A stretch of 64,000 nucleotides of DNA from Pseudoalteromonas phenolica (GCF_005876835.1 NZ_PPSW01000035.1:1-64000); one strand, 5' to 3'. Positions 51,301 to 60,997 are shown, counted from the first letter of the stretch. Translations and numbers: made by a program. The notes: generated from the letters alone by a model not told the origin.

Positions 51301-53319
51301 CTATTGTTGCAAGCTGTATTCAGCTGAGACAGTGATTAAAAAGATTATATAAGAAAGCCTTAGGTGACTTTCACTCGAAGAGAAATAGGCATCCATATCG
51401 TAAATCGCTTGGCGCATTTCTTCAGACATGGAGCCTGCAAAAAACAAGGTATCGTATTTATCTATCACCGCATTCAAACCATAGTTTGCCAATAACGCCA
51501 TGTCTTCTGACATGTATAAGTAGATGCGGTTTTCATACAAGCTATCATAACGCTCTGCGACACGGCTGCTAAATTCATCAAAATGGCTATTCAAGGTATT
51601 GATGACATACGCGTCATTGGCGATTTGTAACTCAGGTGCGAGCAACTCTGAACCCGAGAGCTCTTGCGGTTGGTGATCCGGTTGATAAAAGTTAAATACC
51701 GACGTTGATTGCAGAGGCCCTTGACCAAACATCAAGGGTAAATTGCCTGTAAAATAAAAATTGTTAAGTGCTTTCGCATCAAATACACGCCACAAATGTA
51801 CTTGTTTTAATAGAGGCTCTTTTACTTTGCCAAAGTACTCAAGTGGCGCGCCAAATTGCCTAGCTTCGGCATCTAAATAAATGGCTTTTACGACTGCTGC
51901 AAAGTCACCTTTTACGCCTTCACCATTGTCGTTAAACACTTTGGCGACACGCTCAACATAACCAGGACTTGGATTTGATGTGATTAATTTTAAGATCAGC
52001 TGCTTACTGATATAAGGCGCGACATTCGGGTGTTCGAAAATGGTATCAAGGGCGATTTTTAACGATTCCTCTGGCCCTGTATTCTCAGGGATCACTACGC
52101 CATTGAGCAAATGCTTTGCTGCAGTTGAATGATATTCCTCAAATGGGCTCATGGGGATTGAGTGGTTGTTACTTGGCCGGTTCCAAAACTCACTGGCACC
52201 ATAAGTCCAGCCCGTAAATACTTTTGCAAACCCTTCAATATGCTCTTGAGTATAAGCCGGAATAGGCAACCCATTTTCATCTTTTTTGGCTGTGCCATTA
52301 AGTTCTAACTCGTTCAAACCCAAACTAAATAGCTGTAGTAGCTCGCGGGCATAGTTTTCGTCAGGGCGAATATTGCGCTCTTCATCGGCCTTCTCATTAT
52401 TGAGATGATCTAGATAAATGCCCATCATGGGCGATAAGGTAATGGTTTCGAGTAAGTCTCTAAAGTTGCCAAATGCATGAGTTTGCAACATATCGTAGTA
52501 ACTCACCATCCCCTTAGGTTGATTGGCTAACGCATTGTTATAGTCAGACACCACAAAGATTTGACTCATAGCATATGCTACACGCTGTCTAAGTTGATCA
52601 GGCGCATTGATTGTCCCCTTCCACCAAGCATCAATGCGATTAATTTGAATTGGATAATCACGGTTCGGATAGTTTTCCAAATAATCAACATGGTAAGTTA
52701 TTGGCAACTGCATTTGTGCTTCGATCCACTGCTGTGCACTCATGCCCTCTGCGGCTAAAATTTCTTCATATCTTGGCCCAACTCCAGCCTGATGAAGTAA
52801 ACGAGCAGCTTGCTTTCTATCCATAACTGCTTTAGCTGTAAATTCAAACTCTTGGCTTGCTTGCGCACCATGCTCATCGGTTACAGTTAATAAAAAACGA
52901 TACGTTTCGTCAAAGCCATTTATCGGTTGAGGAATTTCGAAAGAGATCTCGGCTTGGGCTGATAATGTCACAGCCTGCCCAGCTAATTGTTGCCATTTAT
53001 AGCTAAGCGTATCGCCGTCTGCATCACTGGCATTGGCTTTTATTTCGACTTGCTGACCATGGTTAACTTCTGTCGGAGAGGTTAACTTTATGACGGGCGT
53101 TTTATTCTCTGACGCTGAATTGTCGTCGTCATCACTGCCACTATTATCATTGCCGCCATTATTTCCATTGTTATCTGACCCATCCGTGCCACCATTAGCC
53201 GGTGTTGTTGTAGGGCTCTCTGATACGGGTGTATCCTTACTCGTGTTTGCTTCATTGCCACCGCCGCATGCAACTAAGAAACAGCTCGTAAGTATAGCAA
53301 TTGCTATGCGCTTACTCAT
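51301..53319 (-). CDS. DUF1800 family lipoprotein with Ig/PKD-like domain
   Basis: A 672-residue exported protein. A lipobox (CFLVACGGG, Cys18) marks it as a lipoprotein. A low-complexity Ser/Asn/Gly/Asp linker follows (about 25-72), then a PKD/cadherin-like domain (about 75-165, DADGDTLSYKWQQL), then the DUF1800 domain (about 170-660, with AARLLHQAGVGPRYEE and the YARELLQLFSLG motif). Function is unknown, but DUF1800 and DUF1501 genes travel together. The acidic repeats in the linker resemble Ca2+-binding stretches. Confidence 0.87.
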   Translation of the reverse strand: MSKRIAIAILTSCFLVACGGGNEANTSKDTPVSESPTTTPANGGTDGSDNNGNNGGNDNSGSDDDDNSASENKTPVIKLTSPTEVNHGQQVEIKANASDADGDTLSYKWQQLAGQAVTLSAQAEISFEIPQPINGFDETYRFLLTVTDEHGAQASQEFEFTAKAVMDRKQAARLLHQAGVGPRYEEILAAEGMSAQQWIEAQMQLPITYHVDYLENYPNRDYPIQINRIDAWWKGTINAPDQLRQRVAYAMSQIFVVSDYNNALANQPKGMVSYYDMLQTHAFGNFRDLLETITLSPMMGIYLDHLNNEKADEERNIRPDENYARELLQLFSLGLNELELNGTAKKDENGLPIPAYTQEHIEGFAKVFTGWTYGASEFWNRPSNNHSIPMSPFEEYHSTAAKHLLNGVVIPENTGPEESLKIALDTIFEHPNVAPYISKQLILKLITSNPSPGYVERVAKVFNDNGEGVKGDFAAVVKAIYLDAEARQFGAPLEYFGKVKEPLLKQVHLWRVFDAKALNNFYFTGNLPLMFGQGPLQSTSVFNFYQPDHQPQELSGSELLAPELQIANDAYVINTLNSHFDEFSSRVAERYDSLYENRIYLYMSEDMALLANYGLNAVIDKYDTLFFAGSMSEEMRQAIYDMDAYFSSSESHLRLSYIIFLITVSAEYSLQQ

Positions 53320-53825
53320 CTTTATGCCTTAGTACTGATTAAAAACAGTGAAACTTTAGCATTATAAATTTAGTTTTACGCAATTATTTTGTATGAGTTT
53401 TGTTCAAGTTTCTGGTCATACCTGAACAAGTAAGTAAGTGCTTTTTATCCACCCTTTAAAAATAGGGACATTAACCTGAACGAGTGATTAATTAGGCCAG
53501 ACAAATAAATTTAATTTGAATGTAGTATTTGGTTACTACCCTATGTGACCCAGCTTTATTTATTATTCAACACGCTAACTTAACAAGTAACTCTTAACAT
53601 TGATGCAAGTTTTTTCTCACTGCCAATGAGTTTATTTATCGTTTGATATTAGGGTGAAATAAATTCTGTAACCGGTCGGTCTTAATCAGTCGCTAACCGC
53701 TCTAATCACTGCTTGACCTGAACTTTAGTAACACCTTTTTAAATACGTACTGAGCGTTTTGTTATTTCAAATAAACCTTGTGGCTTCGATGGGTAGAGTT
53801 CACACAATAGATAGGTATTTTAAAA
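53320..53825. other. 506-bp intergenic region between DUF1800 and VOC genes
   Basis: No ORF with family resemblance or RNA gene seen. It holds the divergent promoters of two genes. An inverted repeat (ttgttca 53400-53406 / tgaacaa 53423-53429) is the only clear structure. Confidence 0.5.
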
Positions 53826-54221
53826 GTGGCAAAAATGATCCACAGTATGATCCGAGTTTTGGATGTAAAAAAATCAACGCAATTTTACCAAGATATACTC
53901 AACTTAGAGATAAAGCGCACCTTAAACTTTGACGGCTTTGACCTGCATTATTTGGGGAATAATGAAAGTGATTTTGAGCTAGAGCTTACCGTAAATCATG
54001 ATAAAACCAAGCCATACATTCTAGGTGATGGCTATGGTCATTTGGCATTTAGCGCGCAAAATATAGAAGCGCTGCATGAGAAAGCGGTAAAGCTGGGTTA
54101 TCAACCTCGCCCAGTTAAGTCTTTTTATAATGATGATGAACTCGTCGCTAAATTCTTTTTTATTGCCGATCCTGATGGCTATGAAATTGAAGTGATAGAA
54201 CGTTCGGAGGCTTATCACTAG
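53826..54221 (+). CDS. VOC/glyoxalase family protein, lactoylglutathione lyase-like
   Basis: A 131-residue vicinal-oxygen-chelate protein with two beta-alpha-beta-beta-beta halves. It has the glyoxalase I N-terminus (HSMIRVLDVKKSTQFYQDIL), metal-ligand positions (His near 6, Glu in FELELTV, His in GHLAFSA and a Glu in GYEIEVIER) and the closing FFIADPDGYEIE. It is likely a glyoxalase I that removes methylglyoxal, but other VOC functions are possible. The start is GTG at 53826, after AGGT. Confidence 0.82.
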   Translation: MAKMIHSMIRVLDVKKSTQFYQDILNLEIKRTLNFDGFDLHYLGNNESDFELELTVNHDKTKPYILGDGYGHLAFSAQNIEALHEKAVKLGYQPRPVKSFYNDDELVAKFFFIADPDGYEIEVIERSEAYH

Positions 54222-54341
54222 CAATCTCTCAATAAGTAAATTTATTTAAACCTTTTTTGCGCCTATGTCTGGAACATTACGTGGTTATTACTCAAGTTCT
54301 TGGGTTACATTAAAAGCTCAAGTTTAAAAAAGAGGTATGCC

Positions 54342-54743
54342 ATGTTATTAAAACAACTTCGTGCTCAAAAAGGCTGGTCCCAAGAGACTTTGGCCGAAGA
54401 AAGTAAGATAAGTGTTCGTACTATACAACGTATCGAAAACGGCAAACGCGCAAACCTCGAGACACTCAAGGACATTGCGAAAGCACTAGATGTTGAAGTA
54501 AATACGCTAACTCGAGAAAATAAGTTAAGCGTTACTTTAAATAAAGAGCAAAAGTCATTTATTTCTAACTTAATCTATTTTGCTGTAGTTATGCTGTCTT
54601 TAATGGTTATAAGTGTCACCTCAACAGAAAGTGAAAATTGGGTTTGGTGGATATTCCTTGGTGGTAGTTTATATCTTTTATTTGAAGGACTAGAAGTTTT
54701 TGGTGTCTTTAAAGCATTAGAAGATGAAGAAGAAAACACTTAA
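54342..54743 (+). CDS. XRE-family HTH regulator with two membrane helices
   Basis: A 133-residue protein. Residues 1-60 form a Cro/CI-type helix-turn-helix (LRAQKGWSQETLAEESKISV, TIQRIENGKRANLETL). The rest has two hydrophobic helices (about 78-97 and 105-122). DNA-binding regulators of this small membrane-anchored type occur widely, but their targets are unknown. The ATG at 54342 has AGAGGT just before it; an upstream TTG is rejected. It probably controls nearby or its own transcription. Confidence 0.82.
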   Translation: MLLKQLRAQKGWSQETLAEESKISVRTIQRIENGKRANLETLKDIAKALDVEVNTLTRENKLSVTLNKEQKSFISNLIYFAVVMLSLMVISVTSTESENWVWWIFLGGSLYLLFEGLEVFGVFKALEDEEENT

Positions 54744-54774
54744 GCTTGATTAGCTATTCTTTTTGAGCATAAAA

Positions 54775-54806
54775 AACCACCTAGCGAGACAACTTACTAG
54801 GTGGTT
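54775..54806 (-). terminator. Terminator of the small lipoprotein gene
   Basis: aaccacctag / ctaggtggtt perfect 10-bp stem with T run on the minus strand. It may also end the convergent XRE transcript. Confidence 0.85.
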
Positions 54807-54841
54807 CTGGGCAGTTATTTCAAGCGTGAATATGCTTCAAA

Positions 54842-55081
54842 TTAAAAGTCACACTTAAGTAATTTCATTGGTTTATCCGCGGCCATAACGCATCCTCTGG
54901 CTTCATCTGATGCAGCCTTACATTGCTTCAACATATCGGATTTACTCGGTGCATTTTCTTTTAAGACCGATTTAGCATGGGCGACAACTTTATCGCATTC
55001 ACTCTCTGGCACAGAGTCAGCCTGAGAGCATGCAACCAAACTACTCAAAATTAGAATTAATAAAACGCTGTTTAATTTCAC
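54842..55081 (-). CDS. Small putative lipoprotein
   Basis: A 79-residue protein with a lipoprotein signal (MKLNSVLLILILSSLVACS; lipobox LVAC, Cys18). The mature part is about 60 residues with four further Cys residues (ECDK, QCKAA, RGCVM, LKCDF), so it may be disulfide-bonded in the periplasm. I do not recognise a family. A plausible start, a clean stop and a strong terminator downstream support it as a real gene. Confidence 0.65.
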   Translation of the reverse strand: MKLNSVLLILILSSLVACSQADSVPESECDKVVAHAKSVLKENAPSKSDMLKQCKAASDEARGCVMAADKPMKLLKCDF

Positions 55082-55217
55082 TTTATTTCACTTTCTGAAG
55101 GTTATCGTAGAAAGTAATTATAGACACAATTTTATAAAACAACCTGAAACTTGCCACCTTGATAAGGTAGAGATTCTAGCCTAATTTAACTATATATTAA
55201 CAATAAGGACCTACTTC

Positions 55218-56048
55218 ATGAATAGTTTTATTGAAAAGCTAGATATAAACCAATACTTACCAACCGCTTTAGATTGGGCAACAAATTTGTTACTTGCGCT
55301 TGGCATCTTATTAGTCGGTATATGGATAGCTGGCAAAGCCTATAAAGCAGTCACCGCTATTGCTAATAAATATGATCAACTGGATGACACTTTATTTAAG
55401 TTTTTTGGCAGTGTGGTTCGTTACACAATACTTGCTTTTGTTGCTATCGCTGTCTTGAATCGATTTGGCGTGCAGACCGCTTCTATTATTGCATTACTGG
55501 GAGCGGCAGGCTTAGCCGTAGGTCTTGCTTTACAAGGGACGCTCTCTAATTTAGCTGCAGGGGTAATGCTGCTTATATTTAGGCCTTACAAAGTCGGAGA
55601 CTTTATTGATACAACTGGGCAGTTTGGTAAAGTAACTGAAATAGATATGTTCACCACAATCATGCAAACTTTCGATAACCAGCAAATTGTTATTCCGAAT
55701 AGCCATATTTGGGGTAACAAGATTATCAACCACTCGCATTATACAATTAGAGGTGTTGATATGCGGTTTGGTATCGCTTATAGCGAAAACATAGATAAAG
55801 CTAAAGCAGTCATTCTAAAAGTACTTTCTGATCACCAATTTGTTTTACAAGACCCAGCACCTTTTGTTGAAGTCGAATCACTCAACAACAGCTCTGTTGA
55901 TTTCTTAGTGAGGCCTTTCTGTCAAGGAGAGCACTATTTTGATCTTCTATATTCTGTCCCTGAACAGATCAAAAAAGCACTTGATGAAGCTGAAATAGAA
56001 ATACCTTTCCCACATAGAAAAGTGATTCTCGTTAATGAGAGCAGCTAA
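55218..56048 (+). CDS. mscS: Small-conductance mechanosensitive channel MscS
   Basis: A 276-residue inner-membrane channel that opens under membrane tension to release solutes in hypo-osmotic shock. It has three transmembrane helices, the pore-lining TM3 glycine-rich segment IIALLGAAGLAVGLALQGTL near 94-113, and the MscS beta domain (YKVGDFIDTTGQFGKVTEI; NNQQIVIPNSHI-like segment) and C-terminal domain. Length and motifs match E. coli MscS (286). An AAGGAC site precedes the ATG. Confidence 0.95.
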   Translation: MNSFIEKLDINQYLPTALDWATNLLLALGILLVGIWIAGKAYKAVTAIANKYDQLDDTLFKFFGSVVRYTILAFVAIAVLNRFGVQTASIIALLGAAGLAVGLALQGTLSNLAAGVMLLIFRPYKVGDFIDTTGQFGKVTEIDMFTTIMQTFDNQQIVIPNSHIWGNKIINHSHYTIRGVDMRFGIAYSENIDKAKAVILKVLSDHQFVLQDPAPFVEVESLNNSSVDFLVRPFCQGEHYFDLLYSVPEQIKKALDEAEIEIPFPHRKVILVNESS

Positions 56049-56190
56049 TTTCTCTTGCTAGCTCAACCTCTTTGGGGGAAGAGCTAAGTCAAACCCTTTC
56101 ACTTAAATTGTTACCAGATTTGTATTTCGCTAGAAAACAACATCACCACCCTTTATGCTCATTTAACCGTCATTTTTTCCAGGGTTGGTT

Positions 56191-57291
56191 ATGTCTAAAC
56201 TATCTTTCGGACTGCTGATAAGCAGCTTTATCGTTTTGCTTTTCCATACGAGTATTGCTTACTCGCAAGAAAGAGAGCGACGCGCTCCACCGCGTAAACT
56301 CACAACAGAGCAAGCTCGCATTGCAGCTAATAACTATCAAAAATACTGCGCGCTGTGCCATGGTGAAAACCGCGAAGGACATAAGAATGATCATGCCCCA
56401 TCACTTCGTAGCAAAAGCCTGATGGAATCAGGCGTGGCACATCAGATATTGAGGCCCATGCAATATGGCCGAAAAGGCACGGCGATGGGCGGCTACTTAG
56501 ATGAAGTAGGCGGCCCTATGACACTTGCTGAAACTTGGGATTTAACTTATTGGCTTTTTGAGCAAGCAGGGTACGACAGACTTAAGTTTTCAACCAATCC
56601 AGTACAGGGCGATATAAAACGCGGAGAAGTTGCTTATCAAAAGGAGTGTGCGAGTTGTCATGGAAAACAAGGTGAAGGCATTACAGCACCTGCACTGATG
56701 AATCAATCAGCCCTTGCCCATAATACCGATGAGTTTATTCGCTATGCCATTCAAGAGGGTCGACAAGGTACGCCAATGCAAGCCTTCAAAAATAAGCTAT
56801 CAACATCTGACATTAATAATATCACCGCCTTTTTACGCAGCAAATCAATGGGGCAGGTTGAAGAAAAACCAGTCCTTAGAGCACTGCCTGAACCCAAAGA
56901 TTATATTGTTAACAAAGCGGGAGAAGACCCTAACTTTGATTTGAAAGATGGCATGTATGTACTTTCAAAAGATCTCAATGAAGCACTCAATACAAAAAAA
57001 CGCATGGTATTGCTAGACACGCGCGTAACCTCAGTATGGCAAACAGCACATATAGAAGGCGCCATCCCCTTCCCCTACTATGCTGATTTAGATGAAACCG
57101 TAGCTGGAATTCCCAAAGACGTGCAAATAGTAGCCTATTGCTCTTGCCCTCGCGCCGCTGCAGATCACACTATCAATCGCCTCCGTGCTAGGGGTTACAC
57201 TCGCACAGCCGTATTGTGGGAAGGTATTTTCGGCTGGATGCATTTGGGCTACCCTGTAAGACGTGGAAATATCTCAGGGGTGAATGACTAA
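56191..57291 (+). CDS. Exported dihaem cytochrome c fused to a rhodanese domain
   Basis: A 366-residue protein with a signal peptide (about 1-25), two class I cytochrome c domains and a C-terminal rhodanese domain. The haem motifs are CALCH (53-57) and CASCH (153-157), with possible axial Met in GTAMGG and GTPMQ. The rhodanese domain (about 265-355; LLDTRVTSVWQTAHIEGAIP) has an unusual active loop YCSCPRAA with Cys317 and Cys319. It may couple sulfur chemistry to electron transfer in the periplasm. The ATG at 56191 has AGGG before it; an upstream TTG at 56185 is weaker. It stands alone. Confidence 0.85.
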   Translation: MSKLSFGLLISSFIVLLFHTSIAYSQERERRAPPRKLTTEQARIAANNYQKYCALCHGENREGHKNDHAPSLRSKSLMESGVAHQILRPMQYGRKGTAMGGYLDEVGGPMTLAETWDLTYWLFEQAGYDRLKFSTNPVQGDIKRGEVAYQKECASCHGKQGEGITAPALMNQSALAHNTDEFIRYAIQEGRQGTPMQAFKNKLSTSDINNITAFLRSKSMGQVEEKPVLRALPEPKDYIVNKAGEDPNFDLKDGMYVLSKDLNEALNTKKRMVLLDTRVTSVWQTAHIEGAIPFPYYADLDETVAGIPKDVQIVAYCSCPRAAADHTINRLRARGYTRTAVLWEGIFGWMHLGYPVRRGNISGVND

Positions 57292-57487
57292 CAAGTCATT
57301 GTTTATAAAAGATAAATTTTAATAACAATTTTTAAGCTGGTTTTATAATTGTTTGATATGAGACTTTTAAACACTGAAGTGGGATTGTTACATCACTTTA
57401 CAAAACGCCATTAGAATTGAGTGATTAACTTATTCCAAAGGCGTAAACTAAATATTCAAAACTGATAAATTTCAAAGGACGACACCT

Positions 57488-60373
57488 ATGAAAAAAGCAT
57501 TTACGATTAGTGCACTAGCACTAGCACTGGCTGCTTGTTCACAAACATCAAATAACAACACACAAGCGAATGCAACAAACGCGCTTGCGCCACTTGATAA
57601 GCTTGCTGTTAGCCCGAATGACCAACGCGGCTACAGAACTTTAAAGTTAGAAAATAACATTGAAGTGATTTTGGTGTCAGACCCAACAACTGAGAAATCT
57701 GCAGCGGCATTAAACGTCGGTGTCGGTCTTTTACAAGACCCAATGACGCAACAAGGTATGGCGCACTATCTTGAGCACTTACTTTTCTTAGGCACAGATA
57801 AGTACCCTGAAACAAACCAGTACAAAGAATTCTTAACCGAAAATGGCGGTGTTTCTAACGCATCGACTTGGTTAACTTACACAAACTATATGTTCAAAGT
57901 GAACAATGACGCTTATGACGAAGCGCTTGATCGCTTCTCTGATTTCTTTAAGTCACCAAAGCTATACCCTGAATACACAGAAAAAGAAATCAACGCCGTT
58001 AACGCTGAATGGTCAATGCGCCGCGAGATGGACTTTTTCGGTCAGTTCAAACTATCACGCGATATGATGGGTGAGCACCCAGCTAACCGCTTCTTAATTG
58101 GTAACCTAGAAACTTTAGGCGATAAAGAAAACAGCAACCTTCACAAAGAAACCGTTGAGTTTTACAACAAGTACTACTCTGCCAACATCATGAAAGTGGC
58201 GCTGATCAGCAATGCCTCGCTAGATGAAATGGAAAAGTTAGCGAAGAAACACTTTTCACCGATTAAAGACAAAGGCATCGAGAAGCCGCAGGTTAAGCAA
58301 GAAATTAACTTTGCAGAGTTAGGTGGTAAGAAAATTTACTACAAGCCTAACCAAGACTTAAAGCAGCTAAAACTTGATTTCACCATTAAAAATAACCAAG
58401 ACCAGTTTAAGTTTAAACCAAATGCATTTGTGTCTTACTTACTTGGCTCTGAAATGCCTGGCACACCAGCGCAGCAACTAAAAGCATTGGGCTGGATCAG
58501 TTCATTGAATGCCGGCGGTACACCAAACCATTATGGTAACTACGGTGAAATGTCTATTACCCTAAACCTGACTGATTTAGGTATGCAGAACCGTGACGAA
58601 ATCGTTGCCATCATCATGCAGTACATCGACCTAGTTAAAGAAAAAGGCGTTGATGAAAAGTACTACAAAGAAATCAAAACTTCGCTTGATAACGAGTTCA
58701 GATTCTTACAAAAAGTCGACGAATTCAGTTATGCAGCTCAGTTAGTTAACAGCATGCAAGATTACCCGCTGAATTATAGCATCAACGCGCCATACTATTT
58801 TGGTCAATTCAATGCCAAAGCGGTTGATGACGTTTTATCACAGTTAACCCCTGACACACTGCGTATTTGGTATACCAGCAAAAATGAGAAAGTCGATCAG
58901 AAACAACATTTCTATGCGGGTGAATACCGCATCGAAGACATTGCTGAGAGCGAAATTGCAACTTGGAAAAAACCAACTCAGGTGGCATTAGCACTACCAA
59001 AAGTGAATCGTCTATTACCTGAGAACTTCGACCTAAAAACTGCGGGTATGAAGCAATCGACTGCTGAACTTAAAGTTGAAAAAGACGGCGTGAAAGTGTG
59101 GCACTACCCAAGTCAATTATTTGCAGAGCAACCAAAAGGCATCTTAAAAATTGACCTAAATGCCGGCGAAGCAAATACAGATATCGAAACCCAAGTGTCT
59201 CTTGCACTTTGGTCAGATCTATACAACCTACAACAAAGCTTATTACAAGCTGAAGCAAGTGTTGCGGGTATCAGCACGCGTGCAACAACGAGTAACGGTA
59301 TGAGCCTGTTATTGAACGGTTTCACTGATAAGCAAAACTTGCTGCTTTCTGAAATGCTATCGGATCTAATTCCTGAGGTGACAGAGACGAACTTTGCCCA
59401 AGCCAAAGACCGTCTTATTCGTGGCATCAATAACGCACAAAAGCAATTTACTGTTCGTCAGTTATTCCCTGCCCTTCAGAATTTAACTGAAGCCAATAAC
59501 TTTGAAGATGACGCGTTAATCGCTGCGGCACAAAAATTAGATGTAGCGACTTTCAAAGCACGCTTAGAAAAGCTGGTAAAGGCAAACCAACCGCGTGTAT
59601 TTGCATTTGGTAACTACAACCAAGGTGATTTAGAAAACGTTGCTGAAGTTATCAGCAAAACGCTTGGTAGCAACCACACGCAAACAAGCTTTGCAAAAAC
59701 CAAAACTATTGCACCATTACCGCAACAGGTTTTGAGCTATCAAAAAGATACAGCAGCTGCCGACAATGGCTTATTAGATATTCATGTTCATCGTAAAGCT
59801 GGCTTCAAACAAAAAGCCATTGCGAACGTATTGGCAAAACACTTCAGCCATGAGGCATTTAACCAATTAAGAACTGAAGAACAATTGGCTTACGCCGTAG
59901 GCGCGTTCTACTATCCAGTGGATGACTATGCAAGTATTGGTCTATATATCCAATCACCTGTCATGGACCTAGTACAAGCGCAAAAGCGTTTTGATGACTT
60001 CAAGGTAGAGTACAAAGCCAAGCTAGACGCACTGACACCTGAGCAATTTTCAGCAATTAAGCAAGGTGTACTAGTAGGCCTGACTCAAGCACCTAAGAAT
60101 ATGTATGAAGAAGTCTCTCCTATCTTCTCTGATTGGTATAAAGAGAACTGGAATTACGATTCTAGACAACAAATGATCACCGAAGTTCAGAACGTGAAAC
60201 TGGCTGATATCAAGCAGTTCTACAATGAAACGTTAGCGAATCCAAAAGCGTCTCGTATCAACGTACAACTGCGTGGTGCGAACTACCAAGACAAGCCGTT
60301 TGCTGAGATTAAAGGTCAAACGAAGATCACTGACATCGCTGAGCTTTCTGGCAAAGTCAGCTACCAACTTTAA
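57488..60373 (+). CDS. M16 family (insulinase/pitrilysin-like) metallopeptidase lipoprotein
   Basis: A 961-residue zinc protease with a lipobox (ALALAACSQ, Cys17) and four M16 domains. The inverted zinc motif HxxEH is at 93-97 (MAHYLEHLLFLG), with the third ligand Glu in NAVNAEWSMRREMD. The second half carries an inactive M16 domain with RTEEQLAYAVGAF near 798 (a pitrilysin signature). It resembles protease III (Ptr) and likely degrades peptides in the periplasm, tethered to a membrane. A good GGAC site precedes the ATG. Confidence 0.93.
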   Translation: MKKAFTISALALALAACSQTSNNNTQANATNALAPLDKLAVSPNDQRGYRTLKLENNIEVILVSDPTTEKSAAALNVGVGLLQDPMTQQGMAHYLEHLLFLGTDKYPETNQYKEFLTENGGVSNASTWLTYTNYMFKVNNDAYDEALDRFSDFFKSPKLYPEYTEKEINAVNAEWSMRREMDFFGQFKLSRDMMGEHPANRFLIGNLETLGDKENSNLHKETVEFYNKYYSANIMKVALISNASLDEMEKLAKKHFSPIKDKGIEKPQVKQEINFAELGGKKIYYKPNQDLKQLKLDFTIKNNQDQFKFKPNAFVSYLLGSEMPGTPAQQLKALGWISSLNAGGTPNHYGNYGEMSITLNLTDLGMQNRDEIVAIIMQYIDLVKEKGVDEKYYKEIKTSLDNEFRFLQKVDEFSYAAQLVNSMQDYPLNYSINAPYYFGQFNAKAVDDVLSQLTPDTLRIWYTSKNEKVDQKQHFYAGEYRIEDIAESEIATWKKPTQVALALPKVNRLLPENFDLKTAGMKQSTAELKVEKDGVKVWHYPSQLFAEQPKGILKIDLNAGEANTDIETQVSLALWSDLYNLQQSLLQAEASVAGISTRATTSNGMSLLLNGFTDKQNLLLSEMLSDLIPEVTETNFAQAKDRLIRGINNAQKQFTVRQLFPALQNLTEANNFEDDALIAAAQKLDVATFKARLEKLVKANQPRVFAFGNYNQGDLENVAEVISKTLGSNHTQTSFAKTKTIAPLPQQVLSYQKDTAAADNGLLDIHVHRKAGFKQKAIANVLAKHFSHEAFNQLRTEEQLAYAVGAFYYPVDDYASIGLYIQSPVMDLVQAQKRFDDFKVEYKAKLDALTPEQFSAIKQGVLVGLTQAPKNMYEEVSPIFSDWYKENWNYDSRQQMITEVQNVKLADIKQFYNETLANPKASRINVQLRGANYQDKPFAEIKGQTKITDIAELSGKVSYQL

Positions 60374-60420
60374 AAGTAATTGTAAGCCCGTCAGGGCTTG
60401 CTCCTACTCATATGCCCTCA

Positions 60421-60450
60421 AGGGTTAACCTAATGGTTAACCCTTTTTTA
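60421..60450 (+). terminator. Intrinsic terminator of the M16 protease gene
   Basis: agggttaacc / ggttaaccct perfect 10-bp stem, taat loop, T run. A smaller hairpin (aagccc gtca gggctt, 60384-60399) precedes it. Confidence 0.93.
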
Positions 60451-60567
60451 TTTCTTGGTAGAAGAAATCTCGCTTTTTGTGAAAAATTGTAAATATTAAC
60501 AATAGGTTAAAGGTGAGGTTACAAGCGTGGTCTAGGCTGAATATTGAAACAACATGGAGAAACTAAA

Positions 60568-60975
60568 ATGATAAAAACAGCCAAAGCACACATGCAAGAA
60601 AACCTCAGCGTAGATATGAACCCAATGCTAGACATAGTATTTATTCTGCTCATCTTTTTTATTGTAACCGCCAGCTTTAACAAAGAAGCTGTATTAGACA
60701 TCGAACGAAACAACTCACCGACATTGTCTGTCACACCTAAAGTGACTCCACAGTTCACCATAGATGCCAACAACAAGGTGTATTTAAATAACCGCCAAGT
60801 TGAAATTGATGCAATTAATGTAAATATCGCCAAACTCGCTGCCAATGCAGACATTACCGCTATCAGTGTTAGAGCCCATGAAAATAGCCAACACAATACA
60901 CTGGTCGCAGTTTTAAATGCGATTAAAGAGCAAACTTCAGCGCCAGTTGCACTGGGTGAAGTGTTATCAAACTAG
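60568..60975 (+). CDS. ExbD/TolR family protein, without an adjacent ExbB
   Basis: A 135-residue inner-membrane protein of the ExbD/TolR family, which forms proton channels with ExbB/TolQ to power TonB or Tol systems. The N-terminal helix (MNPMLDIVFILLIFFIVTAS) holds the essential Asp in LDIVF. A periplasmic domain of about 95 residues follows. The length is normal. The ATG at 60568 lies after GGAGA; an upstream start is rejected. No exbB, tolQ or tonB lies beside it, and the following gene is on the other strand, so it must work with a partner made elsewhere. Confidence 0.9.
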   Translation: MIKTAKAHMQENLSVDMNPMLDIVFILLIFFIVTASFNKEAVLDIERNNSPTLSVTPKVTPQFTIDANNKVYLNNRQVEIDAINVNIAKLAANADITAISVRAHENSQHNTLVAVLNAIKEQTSAPVALGEVLSN

Positions 60976-60997
60976 TAAAAAGCTCATAATTAAAACA

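Noticed and set aside
60568..60975. Orphan ExbD as a pseudogene
   Set aside because: Length, membrane helix and the essential Asp are all intact and a ribosome site is present.
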